From: Selenomonas sp. | GTDB taxonomy: Bacteria; Bacillota; Negativicutes; Selenomonadales; Selenomonadaceae | Reading direction: 5' to 3' | Assembly (NCBI GenBank): GCA_015265235.1 | Contig: JABZYJ010000062.1 | Span: forward strand, 1-11,067 | DNA: 11,067 nucleotides | Part shown: positions 1 to 7,400 of the stretch, in pieces | Layout of the letters: each line of letters opens with the position of its first letter | How positions within the stretch are numbered: position 1 is the first letter of the stretch | Made by a program: the position numbers and the translations under genes | The notes under the pieces: model-generated | The model's input: only the letters and a program-made list of their open reading frames with translations | What the model was told of the DNA's origin: nothing | The model's database searches: none

Positions 1-396
1 GTTTTTGCGCTGCTTTTAAGCATGGCAATATTTCTGGTCTTTCAGCTCTTTCCACGCCAAATCACCGCCATCTTCGGCGGCGGATCGGAGCTCTATTTTG
101 ACTTTGCCGAAAAATATCTGCGCATCTATTTGATGATGGTCTGCATCAGCGGCGTCCAGCCGCTCACCGTCAACTACTTCACGGCGATCGGCAGCGTGCG
201 AACGGGGCTCATGCTCTCCCTCTCGCGGCAGGGACTCTTCCTCCTGCCGCTGCTCATCCTCCTGCCGCACATCTTTGGGCTGGACGGCGCGCTGTACGCG
301 GGCCCCATCGCCGAGGTTCTCGCTTTCATCCTCGCTATGTCAACGATGTACCGGCATTGGCAGCAGCTGACACGCATGGAGCGGGGGGAATCATGA
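1..396 (+). CDS. MATE-family multidrug/cation antiporter, C-terminal part (5' end outside window)
   Basis: The reading frame is open from base 1 to the TGA at 394-396 and gives the last 131 residues. Seen: four hydrophobic stretches (about residues 1-17, 41-58, 74-92 and 98-115) separated by short polar loops, with the segment VQPLTVNYFTAIG followed by LSLSRQGLFLLPLLILLP and FGLDGALYAGPIAE. This order (an SxxRQ-type motif, a Pro-rich helix, then a GLDG loop leading into the last helix) is typical of the C-terminal half of MATE exporters, nearest to the MepA-like branch. Members expel drugs or metabolites across the inner membrane using a Na+ or H+ gradient; the substrate cannot be inferred here. 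The short charged tail (HWQQLTRMERGES) is a normal cytoplasmic end. It converges on the minus-strand gene with only 15 bases between the stop codons and no clear terminator in between. Confidence 0.85.
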   Translation, partial: VFALLLSMAIFLVFQLFPRQITAIFGGGSELYFDFAEKYLRIYLMMVCISGVQPLTVNYFTAIGSVRTGLMLSLSRQGLFLLPLLILLPHIFGLDGALYAGPIAEVLAFILAMSTMYRHWQQLTRMERGES

Positions 397-411
397 CGAT
401 GCGTGACCTGT

Positions 412-795
412 TCAGTAGTAGTAGCTGCCCTGTAAGCGATAGCTCCAGCCAAGGGACTTCATGCAGAATTCAAATAGTTGGTTTCGTGGAATGACCACCG
501 TGGTGTTATTGCCTCTCATATTACTGGTGACGTATCGCCACATATCCGTTTTATATTTACTGAACGTCCAGTCGACGACCGACAAAAGCTCTCCATCTCG
601 TACTTCTTTGACGGATACCTTGAAGAATTTTCCTGTGCCTGATGTACCGGTTTTCAGGGTATCGTCCATCACGTAGATATCGACATCCTCGTAGTTCCAA
701 TGTTCCACCCAGACATCTTGTGCATCGCAGCTGTTTGTTGGCATGGAAATCGCAGCAGCTGTGACCAGCATCATGAACAAAATAAGCTTTTTCAT
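412..795 (-). CDS. Small secreted protein of unknown function
   Basis: 127 residues if started at the ATG at 795. That start is chosen because GGAGG (plus-strand 803-807) lies 7 bases before it; the ATG at 801 would have only 1 base of spacing and the ATG at 822 has no site. Seen: a type I signal peptide (MKK, hydrophobic core LILFMMLVTAAAIS, possible cleavage near CDA-QDV at residues 25/26), then about 100 residues rich in Trp, Tyr and Asp with alternating beta-like stretches (DVDIYVMDD, FFKVSVKEV, LLSVVDW) and a C-terminus ending in GSYYY. There is no good lipobox: the Cys at 23 is preceded by TNS. I do not recognise a named domain. The export signal and beta-rich pattern suggest a small periplasmic protein. 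Codon use is AT-richer than in the pyr genes, so the gene may have been acquired separately. It is monocistronic with its own promoter. Confidence 0.8.
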   Translation of the reverse strand: MKKLILFMMLVTAAAISMPTNSCDAQDVWVEHWNYEDVDIYVMDDTLKTGTSGTGKFFKVSVKEVRDGELLSVVDWTFSKYKTDMWRYVTSNMRGNNTTVVIPRNQLFEFCMKSLGWSYRLQGSYYY

Positions 796-860
796 TTTCA
801 TTCCTCCATTTACGGCATCCATAGGGATTGCTCCCGTCAGAGAATAATAAGAATATAAAA

Positions 861-873
861 TCTCTATGAGAGA
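861..873. repeat. Short inverted repeat at the expected start point of the minus-strand gene
   Basis: TCTCT-ATG-AGAGA is a perfect 5-bp inverted repeat with a 3-base centre. It lies directly downstream of the minus-strand -10 box, about where transcription of the secreted-protein gene should start. It could be an operator half-site pair or a small 5' mRNA hairpin. It is short enough to be chance. Confidence 0.3.
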
Positions 874-903
874 AGTATATCATAGAACGTTCAGCATTCG
901 CAA
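874..903 (-). promoter_or_regulatory. Extended -10 promoter of the small secreted protein gene
   Basis: Read on the minus strand, the -35 box is TTGCGA (plus 898-903) and the -10 box is TATACT (plus 874-879), separated by 18 bases. A TG one base upstream of the -10 box (TGATATACT) makes it an extended -10 promoter. The predicted start near 867 leaves a 5' untranslated region of about 70 bases before the ATG at 795. The assignment is by consensus match only. Confidence 0.6.
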
Positions 904-955
904 GAAATCATGCCCTATGCGATTTTTCCATTCTTTGGGAACAATATATTTTCCA

Positions 956-984
956 TTGCATTTTTTGTTATGACCTCGTATAAT
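956..984 (+). promoter_or_regulatory. Promoter of the pyr operon
   Basis: TTGCAT (956-961) and a perfect TATAAT (979-984) are separated by 17 bases, giving a predicted start at about 991. That leaves a leader of roughly 175 bases before pyrB, which holds all the regulatory RNA elements below. The -35 is weak (3 of 6 matches), but the -10 box and spacing are ideal. Confidence 0.7.
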
Positions 985-999
985 GATAGAAAAGAAAGT

Positions 1000-1015
1000 G
1001 AGTGCTGATGCACTC
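1000..1015 (+). other. Small hairpin at the 5' end of the pyr leader RNA
   Basis: GAGTGC-TGAT-GCACTC is a perfect 6-bp stem with a four-base loop, beginning about 9 bases after the predicted start of transcription. Its role is unknown. It could protect the 5' end or insulate the downstream regulatory fold. It has no U-run and is not a terminator. Confidence 0.5.
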
Positions 1016-1027
1016 TTCTCTATATTG

Positions 1028-1057
1028 CCTTTTAAGAGGTCCTGTGAGGCCTTAAGG
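1028..1057 (+). promoter_or_regulatory. PyrR-binding RNA hairpin (anti-antiterminator / SD-sequestering loop)
   Basis: Seen: lower stem CCTT (1028-1031) with AAGG (1054-1057); an asymmetric internal loop with purine-rich AAGA on the 5' side and TT on the 3' side; upper stem GGTC (1038-1041) with GGCC (1048-1051); and hexaloop CTGTGA (1042-1047). Known: PyrR of Gram-positive bacteria binds, with UMP, hairpins having a CNGNGA hexaloop and a purine-rich internal bulge, with a core like GTCCNGNGAGGC. This element fits on every point and lies directly before pyrB. Its 3' strand overlaps the Shine-Dalgarno sequence (1054-1060) of the leader ORF at 1067, so a PyrR-bound hairpin should hide that ribosome site. 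No pyrR gene is present here and it must be encoded elsewhere. Confidence 0.85.
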
Positions 1058-1125
1058 GAGTTTTCAATGAAATATTCGACGCGGTCATTCGAGTTTATTT
1101 TGGATGCAAAGCTTTCTTATGCCTT
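1046..1125 (+). promoter_or_regulatory. Possible antiterminator pairing in the pyr leader
   Basis: Bases 1053-1060 (TAAGGGAG) can pair without interruption, counting G-U pairs, with 1112-1119 (CTTTCTTA). The pairing extends outward: 1051 with 1121, 1048-1049 with 1122-1123, and 1046-1047 with 1124-1125, with one mismatch and one bulge. It also extends inward: 1061-1064 with 1108-1111. The 5' strand is the 3' half of the PyrR hairpin and the 3' strand takes in the first five bases of the terminator stem, so it excludes both. That is the geometry of a classical PyrR attenuator. The pairing was found by hand with no energy calculation, and part of it follows from any SD-like purine run meeting a pyrimidine run. 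Confidence 0.5.
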
Positions 1126-1138
1126 TCTTTCGGCGTGA
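1067..1138 (+). CDS. Putative pyr operon leader peptide (23 residues)
   Basis: An ATG at 1067 opens a 23-codon frame ending at TGA 1136-1138. The peptide begins MKYSTRSFEF and ends AFLSA. Translation support is good: AAGGGAG (1054-1060) lies 6 bases before the ATG. The peptide shows no domain and is probably functional as an act of translation, not as a product. Its ribosome site overlaps the 3' strand of the PyrR-binding hairpin, and its last six codons and stop run through the terminator (1121-1150). A ribosome reaching the stop would cover the terminator stem and allow transcription into pyrB. This resembles the logic of the E. coli pyrBI leader peptide, but with PyrR instead of UTP pausing as the likely sensor. 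A U-rich stretch (1094-1101) upstream of the terminator could add pausing. No experimental support is visible from sequence. Confidence 0.6.
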   Translation: MKYSTRSFEFILDAKLSYAFLSA

Positions 1139-1150
1139 GAAGGCTTTTTT
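1121..1150 (+). terminator. Intrinsic attenuator terminator before pyrB
   Basis: GCCTT (1121-1125) pairs with AAGGC (1140-1144). Inner pairs are possible between CTT (1127-1129) and GAG (about 1137-1139), and the hairpin is followed directly by six T (1145-1150). It sits 17 bases before the pyrB start and downstream of the PyrR-binding hairpin, as expected for a regulated attenuator. Its 5' strand is shared with the proposed antiterminator, and the leader peptide stop codon falls within its 3' half. Confidence 0.8.
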
Positions 1151-1167
1151 GTTGAAAGGGGATGCAC

Positions 1168-2109
1168 ATGGGACAGGAGTTATCGCTCAAAGGACGGGAT
1201 GTGCTCGGTCTGGAGGATTTTTCCGCCGAGGAGATCCGTCTGGTTCTCAGTACGGCACGCGAGATGAAGAATATCGTCGGGCGTGATATCAAGAAGGTGC
1301 CCGCACTGCGCGGCAAGGCGATTGTGACGCTTTTTTACGAGCCGAGCACGCGGACGCGGACGTCATTTGAACTGGCGGGAAAGTACCTGGGCGCCGATGT
1401 GGTGAACATCACGGCAAGCGCCTCGAGCATCGTGAAGGGGGAGAGCCTGCGCGACACGCTTTATACGATCGAGGCGATGGGCGTGGATGCCATTGTCATG
1501 CGGCATAAAGCTGAGGGCGCGGCTGCCTACGCCGCCAAGGCGGTCTCTCCCGTCATCATCAATGCGGGGGACGGCGCGCATGCACATCCCTCACAGGGTC
1601 TGCTTAACCTCTATACGATTGAGGAAAACAAGGGGAAACTCGCGGGGCTGAAGGTCGCCATTCTCGGTGACGTTCTCCACAGCCGCGTGGCGCGATCTGA
1701 CATTCAGGGCATGCGAAAGATGGGGATGGATGTCCATATCGCGGGACCGCGCACCCTCCTGCCGCGCGTTCTGCGTGAGGAGGAGGGCGTCACGATCCAT
1801 GATCGCGTGGAGGATGCTCTTGAGGGGGCTGACGTGGTCGAGGTGCTGCGCATACAGCTCGAGCGCATGAAGGGCGGGCTCTTCCCGTCGACGCGTGAGT
1901 ACGCGCGCATCTATGGGCTCAGTGAGGAGCGGCTCGCACTGGCGAAGGAGGATGCTCTCGTGCTGCATCCCGGTCCGATGAATAAGGGATGGGAGATCTC
2001 CGAGTCCGTCGCCTACGGCGTGCAGTCGCGGATCCAGGAGGAGGTCAAAAACGGGGTCGCCGTGCGGATGGCGCTCTTTACACTGGTACTGATGGGAGGG
2101 AAGGCCTGA
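1168..2109 (+). CDS. pyrB: Aspartate carbamoyltransferase catalytic subunit
   Basis: Joins carbamoyl phosphate to aspartate to give carbamoyl aspartate, the committed step of pyrimidine synthesis, in the cytosol as a trimer. 313 residues, normal for the family. Seen: the carbamoyl-phosphate loop STRTR at residues 60-64 within FYEPSTRTRTSFE, HPSQ at 140-143, GDVLHSRVARS from 168, the RIQLERM segment near 228, and HPGPMNKG at 267-274. The start at 1168 is preferred because AAAGGGG (1155-1161) is 6 bases upstream; the ATG at 1162 abuts it with no spacing and would add two residues (MH). It is the first gene of the operon, behind the attenuator. Its stop TGA is followed at once by the pyrC ATG. 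No pyrI regulatory-subunit gene follows, so feedback is probably exerted on expression (PyrR) and on carbamoyl-phosphate synthase. Confidence 0.97.
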   Translation: MGQELSLKGRDVLGLEDFSAEEIRLVLSTAREMKNIVGRDIKKVPALRGKAIVTLFYEPSTRTRTSFELAGKYLGADVVNITASASSIVKGESLRDTLYTIEAMGVDAIVMRHKAEGAAAYAAKAVSPVIINAGDGAHAHPSQGLLNLYTIEENKGKLAGLKVAILGDVLHSRVARSDIQGMRKMGMDVHIAGPRTLLPRVLREEEGVTIHDRVEDALEGADVVEVLRIQLERMKGGLFPSTREYARIYGLSEERLALAKEDALVLHPGPMNKGWEISESVAYGVQSRIQEEVKNGVAVRMALFTLVLMGGKA

Positions 2110-3402
2110 ATGCGTGCGTTGCTGCTGAAAGGGGGACGGGTGATTGATCCCGCCTCCAAACGAAATGAAATTGCCGATGTCCTCGTCGCGGACGGTGTGA
2201 TTCGCGCCGTTGGCGCAAATCTTGCCGCCGACGGCGCAGAAATTTACGACGCTGCGGGAAAGGTCGTTGTGCCCGGTCTGATCGATATGCACACGCATTT
2301 CCGCGAGCCCGGTCAGGAGGCAAAGGAGGATTTTGCCTCCGGCTCGCGCGCCGCAGCGGCAGGAGGATATACGACGATTGCGACGATGCCGAACACGCGC
2401 CCTGTCGTCGATACGGCGGCACTGGTGACGAGTTTGCAAAAACGCGCCGAAGAGGCGGCGGTCATGCACATCCGCATCATCGGTGCCGTGACGAAGAATC
2501 AGGAGGGCAAAGAGCTGGCAGAGCTCGGCGATATGGTTGAGGCAGGGGCGGTCGCCTTCTCAGACGATGGTCATTTTGACCCGTCGGCAAAGGTTCTCCT
2601 CAGTGCATACGACTATCTTGCGCCGTTTGATAAGGCGATCATCAATCATGAGGAGGATACCTCTCTCGTAGAGGAGGGTGCAATGAATGAGGGGCATCGC
2701 AGTGCGATGCTCGGCATCAAGGGACGCCCGATTGTCGCCGAGGATATTGCCGTTGCACGCGACATCATGCTCGCTGAGTACGCGGGTGCGCATGTTCACG
2801 TCGCCCATATCAGCTCGGCGCGTGCCGTCCAGCTGGTACGCGAGGCGAAGGCGCGCGGTGTGCACGTGACGACAGAGGTCACCCCACATCATCTCACGAT
2901 GACGGAGGACTGCGTCGATCCCACGGACAGCTCGACAAAGGTCAATCCGCCGCTGCGGACGGAAAAAGACACAGCGGCAATGCTGGCAGGACTGCTCGAC
3001 GGGACGATTGATATGGTCGTAACGGATCACTCGCCGCACGCACGCGAGGAGAAAGATCGCGAGTACATCTATGCGCCGAGCGGCTTCCCGGGGCTTGAGA
3101 CGGCACTCGGCGTGCTCATGACGGAGCTGGTTCACACAGGGAAGCTTCCGCTTGAGACGCTGATCGAGCGTATGACCTATGCGCCTGCGCGCGTCTTTCA
3201 TCTTGATGCAGGGACGCTGCGCGAGGGGGCGCCGGCGGATGTGACGGTCATTGATCCGGATTGTGTCTGGACGGTGGACGAGAAAAAGTTCTACACGCGG
3301 GGAAGTCACTCGCCGTTTGTCGGACGGGAACTTCGAGGAAAGGCTGTGCTGACGGTCGTAGACGGGAATATTGTGATGAAGGACGGAGTCATAACAATAT
3401 GA
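2110..3402 (+). CDS. pyrC: Dihydroorotase, class I
   Basis: Closes carbamoyl aspartate to dihydroorotate. 430 residues, typical of the class I (Gram-positive, long) form. Seen: amidohydrolase metal motif HTHFREP at residues 61-67 (His61 and His63), SDDG at 151-154 supplying the bridging Asp, NHEED with His180, VAHIS with His233, the TPHHL segment at 258-262, and TDHSPH at 305-310 with the catalytic Asp306. The N-terminal beta segment (GGRVIDP) and C-terminal segment (GAPADVTVID) form the small beta-sandwich seen in amidohydrolases. All metal and catalytic positions are intact. The start directly follows the pyrB stop, with a GGGAGGGAAGG ribosome site inside the end of pyrB. Its own stop overlaps the carA start as ATGA, which points to translational coupling. 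Confidence 0.97.
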   Translation: MRALLLKGGRVIDPASKRNEIADVLVADGVIRAVGANLAADGAEIYDAAGKVVVPGLIDMHTHFREPGQEAKEDFASGSRAAAAGGYTTIATMPNTRPVVDTAALVTSLQKRAEEAAVMHIRIIGAVTKNQEGKELAELGDMVEAGAVAFSDDGHFDPSAKVLLSAYDYLAPFDKAIINHEEDTSLVEEGAMNEGHRSAMLGIKGRPIVAEDIAVARDIMLAEYAGAHVHVAHISSARAVQLVREAKARGVHVTTEVTPHHLTMTEDCVDPTDSSTKVNPPLRTEKDTAAMLAGLLDGTIDMVVTDHSPHAREEKDREYIYAPSGFPGLETALGVLMTELVHTGKLPLETLIERMTYAPARVFHLDAGTLREGAPADVTVIDPDCVWTVDEKKFYTRGSHSPFVGRELRGKAVLTVVDGNIVMKDGVITI

Positions 3403-4472
3403 GAGGAAAACTGATTTTGGAGGACGGTTCGTCCTATACGGGAGAGCTGCTGGACGGCAGCGCAAAGACGGTGGGGGAGGTTGTCTTTACGACGACCATG
3501 ACAGGGTATCAGGAAAGTCTGACCGACCCGTCGTTCTGCGGACAGATTCTCACGATGACCTATCCGCTGATTGGGAACTACGGTACGGCAGAGAAATTTA
3601 TGCAGTCCCGTCGCCCCTTTGTGCGCGGCTTTGTCATCGGTGAACTCTGCGATGCACCGAATAATTGGCAGTCCGAGAAGAGCTTGATTGATTTTCTCAC
3701 CCAAAACAAGGTTCCGTGCCTTTATAACGTAGATACGCGAGCGGTGACACGCCATATCCGTGCCGCCGGCTCGATGAAGGGCGTGATCGTCCCTGACGGC
3801 ACGGAGCCTGATGAGATCGCTGCACTGCAGGCGGAGGAGCTGCCGCGCGATCTCGTGGCAATGGTTACAACGCCCGAAGTCTATGTCATGGAGACGGATC
3901 AGGAGGACGCGCCGCATATTGCCGCACTGGACTTCGGCGTCAAGCGCAGCATTTTGGAGAATATCAATCGCCTTGGTGCGAAGATCACGGTGCTGCCTGC
4001 GTACACGAGTGCCGAGGAGGTGCTCGCGCTGAATCCCAACGGCATCTTTCTGTCCAACGGGCCGGGAGACCCGCAGGATGTGCCTGAGATTGTCGCGGAG
4101 ATTCAGAAGATGGCGGGAAAGAAGCCGATCTTTGGCATCTGCCTCGGGCACCAGCTGCTCGCGCTCGCCTTTGGGGCAAAGACCTATAAGATGAAGTTCG
4201 GCCATCGCGGCGGCAATCAGCCCGTCAAGAATCTGCGGATGAACCGCGTGCATATCTCGGCGCAGAATCACGGCTATGCGGTTGACCCCGCCTCGCTCGA
4301 GGGGACGCCGCTCGTCATTACGCATACGAACGTCAACGATGATACGGTTGAGGGGCTGCGGCATACGTCGCTGCCGATCTTCTCGGTGCAGTACCATCCC
4401 GAGGCTGCGCCGGGCCCCGACGACAATATGTATCTCTTTGATGAGTTCTGGGCACTGATGAAGGGGGAGTGA
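3399..4472 (+). CDS. carA: Carbamoyl-phosphate synthase small (glutaminase) subunit
   Basis: Releases ammonia from glutamine and passes it to CarB. 357 residues, usual length. Seen: the N-terminal CPSase small-chain domain (LILEDGSSYTGE through TTTMTGYQESLTDPSF, residues 5-46; NVDTRAVTRHIR, 110-121), then a class I glutamine amidotransferase domain starting near HIAALDFGVKRSI at 173. The triad is complete: nucleophile Cys248 in GICLGHQ, with His333 and Glu335 in QYHPEA. The oxyanion-side motif SNGPGDP lies at 219-225. The start is the ATG overlapping the pyrC stop (3399-3402), with GGACGGAG about 10 bases upstream; the frame stays open further 5' inside pyrC but has no supported start there. 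carB begins 4 bases after the stop. Being inside the pyr operon, it probably serves pyrimidine synthesis and perhaps arginine as well. Confidence 0.97.
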   Translation: MRGKLILEDGSSYTGELLDGSAKTVGEVVFTTTMTGYQESLTDPSFCGQILTMTYPLIGNYGTAEKFMQSRRPFVRGFVIGELCDAPNNWQSEKSLIDFLTQNKVPCLYNVDTRAVTRHIRAAGSMKGVIVPDGTEPDEIAALQAEELPRDLVAMVTTPEVYVMETDQEDAPHIAALDFGVKRSILENINRLGAKITVLPAYTSAEEVLALNPNGIFLSNGPGDPQDVPEIVAEIQKMAGKKPIFGICLGHQLLALAFGAKTYKMKFGHRGGNQPVKNLRMNRVHISAQNHGYAVDPASLEGTPLVITHTNVNDDTVEGLRHTSLPIFSVQYHPEAAPGPDDNMYLFDEFWALMKGE

Positions 4473-4476
4473 GAGG

Positions 4477-7400
4477 ATGCCGCGTAAGGAAAATCTCAAT
4501 AAAGTCATGGTGATCGGCTCCGGCCCCATCATCATCGGACAGGCCGCAGAGTTTGACTATGCCGGCTCGCAGGCCTGCCGTGCATTGAAGGAAGACGGGC
4601 TGGAGGTCGTCCTCGTCAACAGCAACCCTGCTACCATCATGACGGACACCAATATCGCCGACCGTGTTTACATCGAGCCGCTGACGGTGGAATTCCTGAC
4701 GGAGATTATTGCCAAGGAGAAGCCAGATGGCCTTCTCGCCACGCTCGGCGGACAGGCGGGGCTGAACCTTGCCGTTCAGCTTGCAGAGAAGGGGATCCTG
4801 GCGGAGTACGGTGTGGAGCTCCTCGGTACGTCTCTCGATGCCATCGAGAAGGCGGAGGATCGCGAGCGCTTTAAGGAGACGATGGAGAAGCTCGGTGAGC
4901 CGATCCCGGAGAGCCTGATTGTCGAGGATGTCCACGCTGCTGTGGACTTTGCCAACACGATCGGCTACCCTGTCATCGTCCGCCCTGCCTATACCATGGG
5001 CGGTACGGGCGGCGGCATTGCGGAGAACGAGGAAGAGCTCGTCGCCATCGTTATTAAGGGCCTGAACTACTCCATGATCGGGCAGGTGCTCATCGAGCGC
5101 AGTGTCGCGGGATGGAAGGAGATCGAGTTCGAGGTCATTCGTGACGGAAACGATAACTGCATTACCGTCTGCAGTATGGAGAATTTTGACCCTGTTGGTG
5201 TCCATACAGGAGACAGTATCGTTGTTGCGCCCGCACAGACGCTGACCGATCACGAGTATCAGATGCTGCGCAGCGCAAGTCTGCGGATCATCCGCGAGCT
5301 CGGCATTGAGGGCGGCTGCAACGCGCAGTACGCGCTCGATACGAAGAGCGATCAGTACTATGTTATCGAGGTGAACCCGCGCGTCAGCCGTTCCTCGGCG
5401 CTCGCGTCGAAGGCAACGGGCTACCCGATTGCCAAGGTGTCGTCGAAGATCGCCATCGGCTATACGCTGGATGAGATCGTCAACTCGGTCACGAAGAAGA
5501 CGAAGGCCTGCTTTGAGCCTGCCATTGACTACTGCGTGGTGAAGTTCCCGCGTTGGCCGTTCGACAAGTTCGTCTACGCGGACCATACCCTCGGCACGCA
5601 GATGAAGGCGACGGGCGAGGTCATGTCCATTGACCGCAGTTTTGAAGGGGCCATTCTCAAGGCGGCACGTTCCCTCGAGATCGGTGTGAATCGTCTCTAT
5701 CTGGAACGCTTTGCCGACTGGGATGATGAACGCCTGGAAAAGCAGCTTGCTCTCATCAATGATGAGCGCATCTTCGTCATGGCGGAGGTGCTGCGCCGCG
5801 GCAAGCTGTCCGTGGACGACATCTCGCGTATCACGAAGGTGGACAAGTGGTTCATCCATAAGCTGAAGCATATCGCCGATGTTGAGCGTCAGCTTGCAGA
5901 GGAGCCGCTCACGCCGGAGCTTCTCGCTGCTGCAAAGTGGGTCGGTCTCGCCGATGTTTCCATCGCCGAGATCACACATAAGACGCGCGATGAGATCCGC
6001 ACGATGCGCCGCAGCAACAATATTCTGCCGTGCTATAAGATGGTGGATACCTGTGCTGCTGAGTTCGAGGCGATGACACCGTACTACTACTCCACCTTCC
6101 GCGGGACGGAGGACGAGGTCGCCGTATCGAACAAGAAAAAGGTGATTGTGCTCGGCTCGGGGCCGATCCGCATCGGTCAGGGCGTGGAGTTTGACTATTG
6201 CTCTGTGCATTCTGTATGGGCGCTGCGCGAAATGGGCATCGAGGCCATCATCATCAACAACAATCCGGAGACGGTCAGCACGGACTTTGACATCTCTGAC
6301 CGACTCTACTTCGAGCCGTTGACAGTGGAAGATGTGCTGAACATCGCCGACAAGGAGAAGCCGGACGGCATCATTGTCCAGTTCGGCGGACAGACGGCCA
6401 TCAACCTTGCGGCGGAGCTGGAACGTGCCGGTCTGCACGTCTATGGTACGTCCGTTGACGATATTGACCGCTCCGAGGATCGTGAGCGGTTCGATGAGGT
6501 GCTGACAGAGACAGAGATTTCACGCCCTGAGGGCATCAGCGTGACGAATCTCGATGACGCTGTCACGGGTGCGGCGCGCATCGGCTATCCCGTCATGGTT
6601 CGCCCCTCCTATGTGCTCGGCGGCCGTGCGATGGAGATCGTCTACAATGAGGAAGAACTGCGCGACTATATGAGCCGTGCCGTCAAGGTGACACCGGATC
6701 ATCCCGTGCTCGTGGATCGCTATATGCAGGGCACCGAGGTCGAGGTCGATGCCATCTCCGACGGTGTGGATGTCGTGATTCCGGGCATCATGGAGCACAT
6801 CGAGCGCGCCGGCGTTCACTCGGGCGACAGTATCGCAGTCTATCCGCCGCAGACGCTGTCTGCGCGCGTGATCTACACGATCATCGACTATACGAAGCGC
6901 CTTGCCGTCGCCCTGCACGTCAAGGGGCTGCTCAACATCCAATTCGTCGTGGCGCATGACGAGGTGTTCATCATCGAGGTGAATCCGCGTTCGAGCCGTA
7001 CCGTTCCATTCCTTTCGAAGATCACGAACGTCAATATGGTTCACGTTGCGACACAGGTTGCGATGGGGCATACGCTGAAGGAACTCGGCTTCCACTCGGG
7101 GCTCGTTCCGCCGCGTCCCTATGTCGCCGTCAAAGCGCCCGTGTTCTCCTTTGCCAAGATGACGGACGTCGATATCTCGCTTGGCCCTGAGATGAAGTCC
7201 ACGGGCGAGGTCATGGGCATCGACTATCACTATGCCCGTGCGCTCTACAAGGCGATTGTCGGGTCAGGGCTCAATGTGCCGACCAAGGGCTGCCTGCTCT
7301 TTACGGTGGCGGATAAGGATAAGGATGAGCTCAAGCAGCTCGCGAAGGCATTCTCTGAGTTCGATTTCGAGATTGCGGCGACGGAGGGAACCGCAAAGGT

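Noticed and set aside
461..676. 71-codon plus-strand frame opposite the secreted-protein gene
   Set aside because: No ribosome site. The minus-strand frame has SD, signal peptide and promoter.
1104..1286. 60-codon plus-strand frame starting MQSFLMPFF across the terminator and into pyrB
   Set aside because: No ribosome site, and most of it lies in the wrong frame over pyrB. The leader frame at 1067 has a proper SD and a stop before pyrB.
1591..2469. Long minus-strand frame opposite pyrB and pyrC
   Set aside because: Antisense shadow of two well-supported genes, with no ribosome site or recognisable domain.
3306..4535. Minus-strand frame of 409 codons opposite carA
   Set aside because: Antisense shadow of carA, with no protein-like domain pattern.
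4333..6438. Long minus-strand open frame (701 codons) opposite carA/carB
   Set aside because: Its Arg/His/Leu-rich composition is the mirror of GC-rich carB codons. The plus strand carries an unmistakable full-length CarB.
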